DNA from: Rosa chinensis
Lineage: Eukaryota > Streptophyta > Magnoliopsida > Rosales > Rosaceae
Direction of reading: 5' to 3'
Length of the DNA: 64,000 nt
Assembly (NCBI RefSeq): GCF_002994745.2
Contig: NC_037091.1
Coordinates: forward strand, 6,410,001-6,474,000
Below the pieces are notes generated by a model, which worked only from the letters and a program-made list of their open reading frames with translations, searched no databases and had not been told where the DNA came from. Position numbers and translations under genes: made by a program. This document shows, piece by piece, positions 23,431 to 34,821 of this stretch (position 1 is its first letter; every line of letters begins with the position of its first letter).

Positions 23431-24996
23431 TAGCAACTAGCAAGGTTATATCATACCTTTGACTTCACTAGCGTTACTTTTGCTGTAATGATACAAGGCG
23501 TCACTGTAGATCACGTGATTGGCACGTGATAACTAATTGTAAAGTTGGAACCGGCTGCTCCCAGGCTTTGTATTAAGCTTCTTCAAGATTATTCTACCTG
23601 GTTGCAGCACTAAGCATTTAGTAATCAATTTTCGTGCATTTTCTTAAATTTTGTTAAAGATTAAATACTAGTTACTCTTTATACTTTGCTCCCTATAATA
23701 GTTCGGTTATTCACATTTGAAATTGAAAAGAATCCTCAATTTCTCACCCAATAAATCCAAAATATCTATTATATCCTTCACTTTTTTTTTTCCTGCTTAC
23801 CAATATATAAAGAGAAGCATCATATACTTTATATATACATATAATAAAAATATTTTTTTACTTCAATAGTAAAAATCAGTGGATGTATAATATATGCATT
23901 AAAAAGTATTAAAATGTAATTTACATGCAACATATATATAGGGAAAAAAAATTAGGAAGTGAGAGGTATAATAGAAATTTAGACATATATTTAGTCATGT
24001 TTACTCATTGTTTATAATACGTTGCAGTGATACACATCTTGATAATATGTTGCAACGATACACATCCGATAGAGAATCGAGTTACCGCTTACTCATTGGT
24101 AAGCATTTGTCTTGTACTATGCATTGTCCTAAATCTTAATCACGTGTTAGCTAGATAGTTCTCATATATTGTTATTATTTATTCTAACATATAGGGGCTA
24201 GATCAAGATTGAACCTGATCGGTTAAATTAATAACCAACTATTTTCCTACTACGTACCAATTATGAATGTCACTTGTAGTTAAGGAAAGTTGGGTCTCCC
24301 ACAGAGGATTATTGGATCTAAATGTTTCAGAAAAGATTTGATTTTGGATTGGTTTTGAAAACAAATAATTAAGAATAAGAATTAAAGAAATATCAAAATA
24401 TGTTATAAGAAATCAATGAGAGAAAAGAGCTAGGGAATGTCTACACCTCTAAACAATCAATCAATGGCAATTCACTTAACTCAATTTCATGCAATTGGAT
24501 GACTATCTCCACGATTAAACCTAGGGTTTTAAGGTCAAAACCATATTAGATACTCTCTTAGTTGGCATGTTATTATGTGAAGGGTGTTATCACACCATAA
24601 CTTGATATGCAACAAAATGGTAAAGAAGGGCGTTATCAGTACGTAAGATGCAGCACTCATTAAGGAAGAAAAGTATACGAACATAACAAGATATCTAATG
24701 AAGGGTGGTATAACTAGGTTACCTAGAAATTGGCTTCCACGAAGAGGGTTAAGTTCCTTGGTTGTTTCTTATTAAACATGCATTGATTAGGTGGTCATCT
24801 ACATGCTTAAAACAATAGACCCTAGAACATGCTTCTATGTTGGCCTCCATAGAAAACATATACAAAAATCATCAATGAGAAACCAGAAAACCAAGATGCA
24901 TCCAATTTTCCTTCAAAAATTGGGGTGGGCTGCAGCACAAACTTGCCCCACCCTAGTTCCATGCCTGTATTGAATGTAACTTAAACTTGCCCCACC

Positions 24997-26071
24997 TTAT
25001 TTTTTTGAATCTTTTTTTTTTTTTTTTGAATGAAGATAATAGTTTCATTTATGGGAAGCTCAGGCCAGAATGACATGATACATAATTCCCACCAGGGGTG
25101 ATAGGTGCCATTACACTTCAAAAATTATGCTCCTAATCTGGAGCCTAGCAGAACAACATAATTCTATACTAAAATAATAGCAGACAAAGTTCCCGGTGCC
25201 AATGCGCTCAATTGCGGTACACTAAAGAACTTTGCACCTAGATGTGTAGAATCACTGATCATTCTGTAGGCTGAGTACAAAGCATAGGCCCCTAAAAACT
25301 TAGGGAATTATTGAAAGTAAACTAGCTACTAATATAGGATCTCGAAAAATGAGAATAATATGGGCCTAGGGCACAAAACCCAAGCCCCAGTACCTAAGTC
25401 CAAGAAGCAGCCCGAAGAAAAAACAATGGGCTCAAAACCCAGCAGATCGGCCCAACAGGCCCCGCCCCAATCCTTTGTACAACAGCCATACGTGCACAAC
25501 CGAGCGCAGCCACCGCCGAACTAGCACCGCCAGAACCACGTCGCACCACCCGAAACACATCATTGCCGATCTCAGATGCCGTCAACGGAGCGTCACCACC
25601 TATCAAGAGCCCCAAAACTGGAAACCCAGCAAACCCGGTTCACCCAAACAACTAGATCAAAGCCACCGAGAAGAGGTCGGCAACACTGCTTGGAAGGAAA
25701 GCAGATTGGGATCCATCTACCTCCCATCCCAATCCATCACCCACATCACCAAAATTGGAACACCGGCCATTGTAAGTGAAAGGAAGAGGGACAGAAAAAC
25801 CACTTAACCATCTGCCAAGCCTTGAGTAGCTAGAGCCCCTAGGAAGCTGCCTCAAGCCTTAATCTCATCACCCGTCCGGTAGCGGAATAGACGACATGAA
25901 GGCTAGAGGCCAGTCCAGCCCTGCGCGCGGCCGGACGAGCACGATAGAAACAGGGAAAAAAACCTTCTGTAGTTAGGGGCGAGTGTAGCGCGTACTAGAG
26001 ACTTGGTAGAGCCGAAATTCTTTTGTACCCCTAATTGAACTCACGGAAAAGTAGTGATTTTTTTGAATCTT
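24997..26071 (-). mobile_element. LINE-like retroposon in unit 2
   Basis: Sister of the 21691-22783 insertion at the same place in the duplicated unit. It is flanked by TTATTTTTTTGAATCTT (24997-25013, one mismatch) and TGATTTTTTTGAATCTT (26055-26071). It inserted before the segmental duplication and was copied with it. Confidence 0.8.
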
Positions 26072-26460
26072 AGTTTGTTTCTACATTAATGTAATTAAAA
26101 TGAAATTTAATCGAAAATAGTAGAAGTTGAAAAACTCTTATAGTATGTAGGTAACAACCACAAAACATGTAATCGATCCAATTGACAATTATGGTTCAAT
26201 CTAGATCTTGACGATTGTATTCTGATTCAGATATTAATGAGTATATCCTGATCTTGACAACATTTTGTTCTCGACATTTTCGCTAAAAAAAGATGAAGAC
26301 AAAACCAACCATTGTATATGGGCTTTAATTTTGGTCAGGTCATGATATACATATTAAAAAACTATAAAATAAAAAATAAGCCATTCAACTTTGTTTTATC
26401 TATTTAAAAAGGTCCTCATAATTTTTTTTTTTTTTGATACAAAGGTCCATAATTAATAGG

Positions 26461-26702
26461 AGCCTCATAACAACATTAGATAAACAAGGAGAGAATATGG
26501 ATGATGAAGTCTATTACCTATATAGCAACCCTCGTTGCTTTTATGAAGTAATTAAATTGGCATAAGAGCAACAAGCTTCGTATCAACAAATTAACAATTT
26601 TGGGGACATCGAACAACTGAACCATTGTAACGCCTTTTATTGCGCCACTGACTTTACTGACCATCTTGTTCATGCTTTCGTTTGTCGTTCTTTTATCTTG
26701 CA
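26461..26702 (+). pseudogene. decayed CSL last-exon relic (unit 2)
   Basis: Copy of the unit 1 relic, with an extra deletion of about 19 bases where unit 1 reads CTTTGCTTTCCAAACATTA. No open frame. Confidence 0.7.
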
Positions 26703-27041
26703 CTAGCAACTAGCAAGGTTATATCATACCTTTGACTTCACTAGCGTTACTTTTGCTGTAATGATACAACACGTCACTGTAGATCACGTGATTGGCACGT
26801 GATAACTCGTTGGAAAGATGGAACCGGCTGCCCTCAGGCTTTGTATTAAGCTTCTTCATGATTATTCTACCTGGCTGCAGCACTAAGCATTTAGTAATCA
26901 ATTTTCGTGCATTTTCTTAAATTTTGGTTAAAAATTAAATATTAGTTACTTCTTATACTTTGCTCCTTATAATAGTTCAGTCATTCACATTCAAAATTAA
27001 AAAGAATCCTCAATTTCTCACCTAATAAGTCCAAAATATCT

Positions 27042-27129
27042 ATTATATCCTTCATTTTTTTTTCCTGCCAACCAATAAATAAAGAGAGGCGTCATATACT
27101 TTATATATATACATATAATAAAAATATTT
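27042..27129. repeat. left copy of an ~88-bp direct repeat flanking the Copia
   Basis: Runs from ATTATATCCTTCA to AATAAAAATATTT. It is repeated as 34822-34907 right after the 3' LTR. Both copies share GAGAGGCGTC, where unit 1 reads GAGAAGCATC, so they are sisters. Confidence 0.85.
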
Positions 27130-27321
27130 GTGCCTTCGTCAAAACGACTGACAGAGAGGGAATCAAGGAATCAGTGAATACCATCAATCAGCGCAATTAT
27201 GGATCAATCATCATTTAGTATCATTAATGTAATCGATATTTCCGTTGTAATTCTATCCCTATATAAAGGGACTATGAAATGAAATGAGTAGACCAATTCC
27301 AATTGTCATTTTACTTTAACA
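27130..27321 (+). repeat. 5' LTR of Copia 1, missing 21 bp at its start
   Basis: Matches 34631-34821. The first 21 bases present in the 3' LTR (TGTTAAAGGAAAACCACATT and one more base) are absent; unit 2 sequence adjoins directly. It contains a TATA-like CTATATAAAGGG near 27259 and ends TTTAACA. Confidence 0.9.
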
Positions 27322-27337
27322 CGTTATCAGCACGCTC
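27322..27337 (+). other. primer-binding region of Copia 1
   Basis: CGTTATCAGCACGCTC follows the LTR directly, the position of the tRNA primer site. It is related to the usual plant Copia TGGTATCAGAGC but diverged. Confidence 0.5.
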
Positions 27338-28446
27338 AGAGCCAATAGTCAATTTCTAGTTTCGTTCTTCTTCCTTCCGAAAAAAAAAAAAAAAAAAAAA
27401 AACTCAAACCCTAGAAAAGAAAAAACTCTATTCCTTTTCTTTCTGTCACCACCAAATATAAAAAAAAAATATTCCCCAGACCGGCCTCATCTCTGCCTCT
27501 CTGGCCGAGCATCCGGCCAAGCACCACAGTGCCTAGCCCAGCACACGGGCCTCCACCCCAACCCACCTGCACGCGGCATCCCCCAGCAGTCCAACGCCTG
27601 CAATAGCAGCATCCCCGTGCGGCCGTGAAACCTCATCGATCCCAGGCAAGAGCAATTTGCTCTTCGCACCCAGCCCAGAGCAATTTGCTCTCTGCACCCA
27701 GCCCAGAGCAATTTGCTCTCTGCACCCATCTTCCTCTAGCGAACACACTGCAACCCATCCCCTCGCTCATCCACCTGCTGCTGTTCGGTCTCCAGCCTAG
27801 CCTGCACAGCTCGTGCGACCTCCCTGCCTACACCGACCTCTCCCCTTCACCTGCAGCAAAAGTTCCACGGTCGATCAGACCGAGCCCTGCATCTGCCAGC
27901 ACAAACCGAGCCCTGCATCTACCCGCACAGACCAGAGCCTCATCTGCAGTACCGATCCTAACCTCCTGCAGCACTGCCTCCGCCTTGCACCAGAGCCTCA
28001 CCTGCTCCCCTTCACCGGAGCGTCATCTGCAGCACCGATCCCACAGATCCGCACACACGCCTAGCCTCCATCCTCTGGCCTAGAAGAAGAATAGAGAACC
28101 AAAAGAAGAAGAAGAAGAAGACGAGGAGAAGAGAGAGAGAGAGAAAGAGAAAAGAAAAAAGAAAAGAGAAAAGACAAAAAGAACAGAAAAAACTGGGACC
28201 CGGCCCAAAGTAAAGAGCTGGTCCGAAAGAAAAGAAACAGGCCTGAGGCCCAAGAAAAAAAAAGAGAAGCAACGAAAAAAAAAAGGCCCAGAACAAAGAA
28301 AAAAAAACAAGAACAAGGCCCACTGCTGAAAAGAAAGAGGAAGCGGCTCTATTTTCTCAAGTCCAAAAACATCGCTACGCACGCCTGCATCAACACGCCC
28401 GTGCGCTATTTTTTTTTTTTACAGTCGTATCTACTGTGATAAGAAA
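27338..28446 (+). other. Copia 1 leader, low-complexity part
   Basis: Untranslated leader with an A run (27380-27401), a GC-rich block (27480-28080), a purine (GAA/GA)n tract (28082-28180) and further A-rich purine sequence to about 28320. An open frame of 152 codons at 27625-28083 is Pro/Ser-rich and matches no family known to me, so it is not called as a gene. Confidence 0.5.
27650..27733 (+). repeat. three 28-bp tandem repeats in the Copia 1 leader
   Basis: GAGCAATTTGCTCT followed by a CGCACCCAGCCCA-like spacer starts at 27650, 27678 and 27706. The core is nearly palindromic. Confidence 0.85.
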
Positions 28447-28520
28447 GCGCTCTTAGTTCAGTTCGGTAGAACGTGGGTCTCCAAAACCCGATGTCGTAGG
28501 TTCAAATCCTACAGAGCGTG
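28447..28520 (+). tRNA. plastid-type tRNA-Trp(CCA) gene inside a retrotransposon
   Basis: A 74-nt cloverleaf folds completely by hand. The acceptor stem is GCGCTCT with AGAGCGT; the D stem is GTTC/GAAC; the anticodon stem TGGGT/ACCCG holds a loop CTCCAAA with anticodon CCA; the T stem is GTAGG/CCTAC with loop TTCAAAT. The discriminator is G and no CCA is encoded. The sequence is that of the plastid trnW family, which also occurs in many plant mitochondrial genomes as a transferred copy. Here it lies in the leader of a nuclear Copia element, so it is an organelle-derived insertion and probably not a working organellar tRNA gene. Confidence 0.88.
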
Positions 28521-28639
28521 ATTCCGTTCTTGTTAGGTTAAGATCATGAAAGAGGCGATCAGAATGGTACTCAAATTGGTCGATGGTGTGAAAACACTTC
28601 CTGATGTCGAATTCCAAAAACCAGCGAGAGGTTCCCCCT
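28521..28639 (+). other. probable mitochondrial spacer with a maturase-like start
   Basis: Follows the tRNA directly. The frame from 28546 begins MKEAIRMVL, which I recall as a motif of plant mitochondrial matR-type intron maturases, then diverges. With a plastid-type tRNA on each side, a mitochondrial origin (chimeric mtDNA) is more likely than a direct plastid one. The match is only nine residues long. Confidence 0.35.
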
Positions 28640-28687
28640 GGGATTTTAGTTCAATCGGTCAGAGCACCGCCCTGTCAAGGCGGAAGG
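28640..28687 (+). pseudogene. 5' part of plastid-type tRNA-Asp(GUC)
   Basis: GGGATTTTAGTTCAATCGGT followed by CAGAGCACCGCCCTGTCAAGG carries the D arm and the anticodon arm with GTC. The sequence departs from trnD after GGCGGAAG, so the T arm and 3' acceptor strand are missing. It is a broken copy of the plastid trnD family, which plant mitochondria also carry. Confidence 0.75.
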
Positions 28688-28854
28688 ACCAACCCAACCG
28701 GCGATTTTTTACAAGTCTTTCTTCTTTTTTAGAGCAAGAAGCGGAACTACACGTTAAATCTGTAATGGAGGACGGGAAAGTCTAAGACCTTGGATTGTTT
28801 TATTTTTTTTCAAAATCAAGTATGTTTTCTTTATTTTTATTTTACTATTTTAAC

Positions 28855-29200
28855 CAAGCATGTGAATTTTATTTATGTTTTCTATTTTTAAGCATGTTTT
28901 ATACTTTATTGTTTATGCTTATAGTTTGTTATTAAGCATGTTTAGTTAGATAATTTTGATCATTTTAAGCATGCCTTATTATTTATGTTTTATATGATTT
29001 ATAATTATGTTTAAGCATGCTTTATGTTTTATTGCTTATTTGAGCATGTTTTATTTTATTTACGCTTATATAAATTATGTCTACGCATGCTTTATATTAT
29101 GCTATTGTTTACATTTTATTTTACGCATGATATATTCCTGCTATTATTATGTGTAACATATATTTTGGTGTATATTTGTGAATTTTTGAGCATGCCATGT
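28855..29200 (+). repeat. irregular AGCATG/CGCATG repeat array in the Copia 1 leader
   Basis: The hexamer AGCATG or CGCATG, usually as TTAAGCATG followed by a TTTAT-rich spacer, recurs about nine times (for example near 28857, 28890, 28936, 28969, 29013, 29043, 29085, 29124, 29189) at spacings of roughly 30-65 bases. It lies just upstream of gag and is non-coding. Confidence 0.6.
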
Positions 29201-29488
29201 ACTTTATATATATTTTTTTATATATGTTATGTTTTATTTATTATTACATGTGTTATGGTTAATTTTAGAATGCAACATATAAATTCCGCTTTGCCATGAT
29301 AATGAAAATTCATGAGCATTATATATACATACTTACTGTGATAAAGCATTTTCATATAGCATCGAAAGAAAGAAAAAATGTGACCATTACGAATCTTGGT
29401 CTTGAAATCTAATTTATATTTTTGGAAAATAATTCACGTGGATGTCTTTATGACTGCGTAATTTATTTCTTCTCTCTTGTTTATGTAG

Positions 29489-30555
29489 ATGGCTGATCCA
29501 ACTCGACCTGAATTTGACATTTTGGACTCAGACGGACTTGAGTACCACCGTTGGGTTTCGATGTAGAAACTGCCTTTGTGGCAAGATATTACACTGCCAC
29601 CATTACCGATCCTAAAGACAATGGACCGTCTGACAAGGTGAAAGCAAATGCCTTAATGTTTCTGAGGCGACATATTGATCCTAGCCTCCGCTGGGAATAC
29701 CTTCAGTTGAAGACACCCAAAGAACTGTGGGATGCCCTTAAGGGACGTTTTGGGAACATTCATGACACATTGCTCCTAGAACTAACCGTTCAGTGGAATG
29801 AAATCCGCTTGCTTGACTATAAAAGGGTAAATGACTTCAACAAGGATATGTTGCGCCTAAAAGCACATCTAAATTTCTGTGGAACGGAACTTACAGAAGA
29901 TGATATGATCCAGAAGACTCTTTCCACTTTTCCTACTTCAGCAATTATACTAGCGAACTAGTATAGGCTGGAGTATGATAACAAAAGAATCACAACCTTC
30001 AACAAGCTGATCAACTTACTGCAAGTGGCTGAGAGGCATAATGAGGTTCTTTTGAACAACAATGCCAGGCCGGTTGGGACAAAGAAAATTCCTGAGGCTA
30101 ATTATGGCAAAGTGAAAGGTGGAAAGAACCCCAATGCAAAGGGGGTTAGACGTGTTGATCCCTACCCACGTGGCAACAATGCACCACGTGGCAAGGGACA
30201 TGGGGGTCGTGATATGGGCCATGGAGGCCCTCCCAATGTATGGCGCAGAGATGGTGGTGCTGGCCTTAGTGGTCATGGAAAAAAGATGCAAAGGGCACCT
30301 AAGAACCCTTCAGTCAAACAGAATAGAGTTGGCAATGAACCATGCTATAGGTGTGGAGTCATTGGGCATTGGTACAAGAACTGCCAAGCAAGCAACAGAG
30401 TGGCAGCCAATTACAAGAGGTATAGGGAGTCTAAAGAACAAGAGGCTCGCTATATTGAAGAAGGAGGCCATGACCCAGACGTCAACCTCACAATTGCAGA
30501 CTTTAATGGCAACAAGGAACTTGCTCAGTCAACCGATGCCCCAGATTTTGACTGA
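29489..30555 (+). pseudogene. Copia 1 gag, broken
   Basis: Starts at ATG 29489 (MADPTRPEFDIL). One missing base near 29560 shifts the frame just before VETAFVARYY, and a TAG at 29959-29961 interrupts it again where a Gln codon is expected. The remaining frames give a UBN2-type Gag (VNDFNKDMLRLKAHL region) and a CCHC zinc knuckle, CYRCGVIGHWYKNC, at 30343-30384. Gag would package retroelement RNA. The frame ends TDAPDFD with its own stop, so Gag was separate from Pol. Confidence 0.85.
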
Positions 30556-30879
30556 TCTGCTTTATTTACTTTATTTTCCAAAAACAGTTGTGAAGGCATA
30601 ATGCCTCATTTTTAATTAGACTATTACTTGGTCTTAAAGTTTATTTCAATAATGGTTTGATGAATTAGAACAAGACCTTGATTTGATTATGGTTGGCTCA
30701 TTAATAAATTTTGAATTTTATTCTCAAGCACTGAATTTATTCAAATTTATTTACTACACATATTTATATGGTTCGAAATTGCAATATAAAGATGTAAAGC
30801 AATACATCTAGAGAAAAAATTATTATTAGAATGAAAAGATTATCATTCTACTAAAATAGAAATACTTTAAAGAATCTGA
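30556..30879 (+). other. gag-pol interval of Copia 1, no protease seen
   Basis: AT-rich, non-coding. The aspartic protease that should start Pol is not recognisable here, so it has been deleted or decayed. Confidence 0.5.
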
Positions 30880-33800
30880 GATATATTTAAAGTCAAAGAC
30901 GCTCTGTATGCACTAAGAGCTAATCGAACCTTGTTAAGTTTCAAAGATATTCATGTCAACGGTTATCATGTAAAAACATACTGTGAGAATGGAACTGAAT
31001 ACATTTATATTACCTCTAATGAATGTGGAAGGAAACACATTTTAGAGAAGCTCATGAGTCAATCTAGTGGACTGAACCTCACTATGATTCGGATCATTGA
31101 ATCCTAAATTGTCACCCATAATGAAATGTGGGACACTGCCTCATTTAGGCTTTGGCATGACCGCCTAGGGCACCCTGGTCGTGATATGATGATCTGTATT
31201 TTAAAAAACTCATATGGACATCCCTTCTTTCGAGTGAAACATAAAATGGGACAAAAATCCGTCACACTGCAAAGTGTCGGTTCTAGTATTGTTCAAATGC
31301 AGTCATTGCCTTCTGAAGTACCAGAAGCACTACCTCCCTCCCATTATGCCTCACTGACTATCTCAAAGGCACATCACTCGTTTTTCAAAGCCTTCTCTTT
31401 AGCAAAAACAGGATCGAGACCTCCCTATGCTAAAGATATAACATAAAACATTCCATTCTTACAAAGGATACAAGGCCATATCTGTGGACCTATCCATCCA
31501 GAATGCGGACCATTCAAGTACTTTATGGTTCTGGTGGATGCTTCGACACATTGGTCACATGTCGCTTTATTGTCCACAAGAAATGCTGTAAAACTCCTAG
31601 CACAGATTATACGTTTAAGGGCTCACCACCCTTATCGCCATATCAAGTCTATAAGGCTTGATAACGCTGGAGAGTTTACATCAAAAGCATTTGATGAATA
31701 TTGTATGCCTATTGGGATCGATGTAGAGCATCCTATACCCCATGTGCATACACAAAACGGTCTCACAGAAGCCACCGTCAAAAGGCTACAGATGGTGGCT
31801 AGAGCATTGGTTATGCGCACCAACCTGCCTATATCTGCCTGTGGTTATGCAATATTGCACGCAGCTTTACTTATTCATTTCAGACCCATTGCTAGCCAAT
31901 ACCAGTTGGTAACTGGATATGAGCCTGACTTACGCATATTTGGTTGAGCAGTATATATGCCTATTGCGCCCCCACAGCGCATCAAAATGGGTCCTCAGAG
32001 ACGATTAAGTATTTATGTTGGATACGAATCTCCAATAATTATCCTCTACTTGGAACCCTTGCCAGGCGATCTCTTTACCGCTAGATTTGTGGACTGTCAC
32101 TTTAATGAGACAGTCTTCCCATCATTAGGGGGAGATAGGAAAAAGGATTTTCCAAGGGAACGACAGGAATTGTCGTAGTTTGTCCCCACTCTGTCTCATT
32201 TTGATCCCCGCACTTCACAAAGTGAAAGTGAAGTGAAAAGAATAATCGATCTTCAGAACGTAGCAGATTCGATGCCTAATGCGTTTACTAATATCGCAAA
32301 AGTGACGAGATCACATATACCAGTTGCAAATGTGCCTGCAAGGTTAGCAGTCCCCAACAAGGGGCACGGTGCCGCAGATAGAGGCACTGCAACTGCACTT
32401 AATGGAGGTGTGGTTGAGGCGGTGGCTCCCCAAGGAAGAGGGGGAGGCCACTAGGTTTGATTGACACTCACCCAAGGAAGAAGAGGGTGAGTAAGGCACA
32501 AACCAATCATCAATGTATAGAATCCCTCTCATGAGATTGTCTCTGATTATAGTTATGTCCATGAATCAATACTGGAGGACGCTCCGATGTTTAAAATGAT
32601 TCCAGAGAACAAAGAAATCTCAAAGGATTATGAGAGTGTGTATGAGTTGATAGAAAGATCTTCCATACACATTGATGATATATACTGTTGCTCAAGGAAT
32701 CATAGAGCACGATGATATCGAACCACACTCTGTTGCAGAATGTCAACAAAGAGCAAATCGGCCTAAACAGAAAGAAGCAATCCAGGCAGAATTAGATTTT
32801 CTGACAAAGAGACAAGTATTTGGTCAGGTAGTGCTAACCCCACCAAGTGTAAAGCCTGTAGGACATAAATGATTCTTTGTCAAAAAGCGTAATGAGAAGA
32901 ATGAAGTCCTGAGGTACAAGGCTAGCCTTGTGGTGCAAGGTTTCTCACAACGCCTTGGAATTGACTACGAGGAGACATACTCTTCCGTAATGGACGTTAT
33001 AACGTTCCGCTACTTAGTTAGCTTAGTAGTTTCCAAAGGACTGGAAATGCAGCTCATAGATGTGGTTACTGCATATCTCTATGGGGATCTGGATTCAGAG
33101 ATATATATGAAAGTGCCTGATGGCCTTACATTACCCAAGTCAAGTGACTCTAAACCACGGAGTGCATTTGCAATTAGGTTGAAACGCTCACTTTACGGAT
33201 TGAAACAATCCTGGCGGATGTGGTATACCCGTCTAAGTGACTACTTGATTGGGAAGGGATATAAGAACGATGAATTATGTCCCTGCGTATTCATAAAGAA
33301 AACAAGTTCCGTATTTGCAATTGTAGCAGCATATGTCGATGATATGAACATAATAGGTACTCTTGATGAAATAAGAGAAACCGCGAGCTACTTGAAATCC
33401 GAATTTGAGATGAAGGATCTTGGGAAAACTCGATTCTGTCTAGGCCTTGAACTAGAACACCAAGTTTGTGGAATACTAATCTACCAGTCTGCATATGTCC
33501 AAAAGTCAGGCAATTTAACATGGACAAAGTGCATCCTGCTAGCACTCCCATGATCGGTCAAAGTTTGGATGCAAGGAAAGATCCATTTCGTCCAAAGAAA
33601 GATGACGAAGAGAGGTTGGGAGCTGAAATTAGCTATCTAAGTGCAATAGGCGCATTATTGTACTTAGCCCAATGTACTCGACCAGACATTGCATTCTCAA
33701 TGAACTTGTTAGATTTAGCTTAGCGCCAACATAGCGTCACTGGAATGGTATCAAGAACATTTTCGATACCTAAAAGGAACCATTGACTTGGGACTGTTCT

Positions 33801-34380
33801 TTCCCTACAGAGAGACAAGCGGGACTGCATATGGAACTGCAATCCCTAAAGGAAATGTTGATGGCGAAAGCGTCACTCACTACACCGAAACGCCAAATAA
33901 CGTTTTGGTTGGTTTTACTGATGATGGGTACCTCTCTAACCCACATAAAAATCGTTCCCAAACTTGTTATGTATCTACCATTGGGAACACGGCGATATCT
34001 TGGAGATTAACCAAGCAAACCCTTGTGGCTACCTCCTCGAACCACTCAGAGATCATTACTCTACATGAGTAAGAAATATATGTGTATAGTTAAGAACTAT
34101 CATTACACATATTCGAGGGACTAGTGGTTTGAATTTTACCACTGAAGAGCCTGCTTACATTTATGAACACAACGCAGCTTGCATCGAACAGATAAAGCTA
34201 GGTTATATTAAGGGTGATAACAAAACACATATCGCCAAAGTTGTTATACAATCAGCAACAACAGGCTCTCCTCAAGATTCAAGTGAATCAAGTAAGGTCT
34301 GAGGAGAATGTGGCAAATTTGTTCACCAAATCATTGCCTAAGGCCATATTTGAGAAACATGTGAAAGGCATAGGAATGTG
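30880..34380 (+). pseudogene. Copia 1 pol (integrase, RT, RNase H), broken
   Basis: Order seen: GAG-pre-integrase block with WHDRLGHPG near 31150, integrase core with VDASTHWSH (31528 on), DNAGEF (near 31660) and the Glu of TQNGLTEA (near 31755), RT with YVDDMNIIG near 33330, RNase H region with CTRPDIAFSM near 33675. In-frame stops near 31107, 31444, 31945 and 32176, plus further breaks, prevent a full polyprotein. The zinc-binding cysteines expected after the integrase His residues read as Phe (SFFKAFSLAK). Confidence 0.85.
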
Positions 34381-34597
34381 AAGACTTTCCAAGCTCCCTT
34401 GATTAATGTAAGGATTAGGAGGAGGTGTAGACATTAGGGGGAGTCTAACACACACATGTCATCCTTAAATGTAAAAGGTGCGTTGTGCTCTTTTCCTTCG
34501 ACCAAGATGTATTTTTTGTCCCACAGGGTTTTTATTGTTACTTGGCAAGCTTTTTAGTGAGGCAACAACTCTTGCACCATTTCGTCTTTGACTTGGC

Positions 34598-34608
34598 ACA
34601 AGGGGGAG
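34598..34608 (+). other. polypurine tract of Copia 1
   Basis: ACAAGGGGGAG directly precedes the 3' LTR start TGTTAAAG, the standard plus-strand priming site. Confidence 0.8.
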
Positions 34609-34821
34609 TGTTAAAGGAAAACCACATTGTGTGCCTTCGTCAAAGCGACTGACGGAAAGGGAATCAAGAATCAGTGATTACCATCAATCAGCGCAATTAC
34701 GAATCAATCAGCATTTAGTATCATTAATGTAATCGATATTTGCGTTGTAATTCTATCCCTATATAAAGGGACTATGAAATGAAATGAGTAGACCAATTCC
34801 AATTGTCATTTTACTTTAACA
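34609..34821 (+). repeat. 3' LTR of Copia 1
   Basis: Complete 213-bp LTR. It starts TGTTAAAG and ends CTTTAACA, a perfect 8-bp terminal inverted repeat, with a TATA-like CTATATAAAGGG inside. Confidence 0.92.

Larger units (their letters stand above)
21601..24907. repeat. tandem segmental duplication, unit 1
   Basis: About 3.3 kb that is repeated directly afterwards as unit 2 (24908-35915, minus its Copia insert). Both units begin CCTTCAAAAA(A)TTGGGG and run through a LINE-like insertion, a CSL relic, an AT-rich stretch with CACGTG-like and TATATATACATATAATAAAA segments, and a closing segment from about 24184 that ends near CAAGATGCATCCAAT. The closing segment has no recognised coding function. 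Differences between units are scattered substitutions and small indels. Confidence 0.85.
27130..34821 (+). mobile_element. Copia LTR retrotransposon, degenerate, with organellar DNA
   Basis: About 7.7 kb. It has a 5' LTR (truncated at its outer edge), a primer-binding region, a ~2.1 kb leader, a separate gag frame, pol remains, a purine tract and a full 3' LTR. Gag and pol carry stops and frameshifts, and no protease was found, so it is non-autonomous. By eye the LTRs differ at about 8 substitutions and one 1-base indel over ~191 bp, which points to moderate age. The gag/pol split and the leader with ATCAGCACG after the LTR recall RIRE1-like Copia groups; that assignment is an inference. Confidence 0.9.

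Noticed and set aside
27625..28083. 152-codon Pro/Ser-rich frame in the Copia leader
   Set aside because: Compositional, no family match, lies in an untranslated leader with tandem repeats.
28012..28382. Two overlapping minus-strand frames rich in Phe and Leu
   Set aside because: They are translations of the purine-rich microsatellite in the Copia leader and have no domain.
28447..28520. Functional nuclear tRNA-Trp gene
   Set aside because: The sequence is plastid-type and sits in a retrotransposon leader beside a broken plastid-type tRNA-Asp. Nuclear tRNA-Trp differs in sequence, so an organellar origin is preferred.
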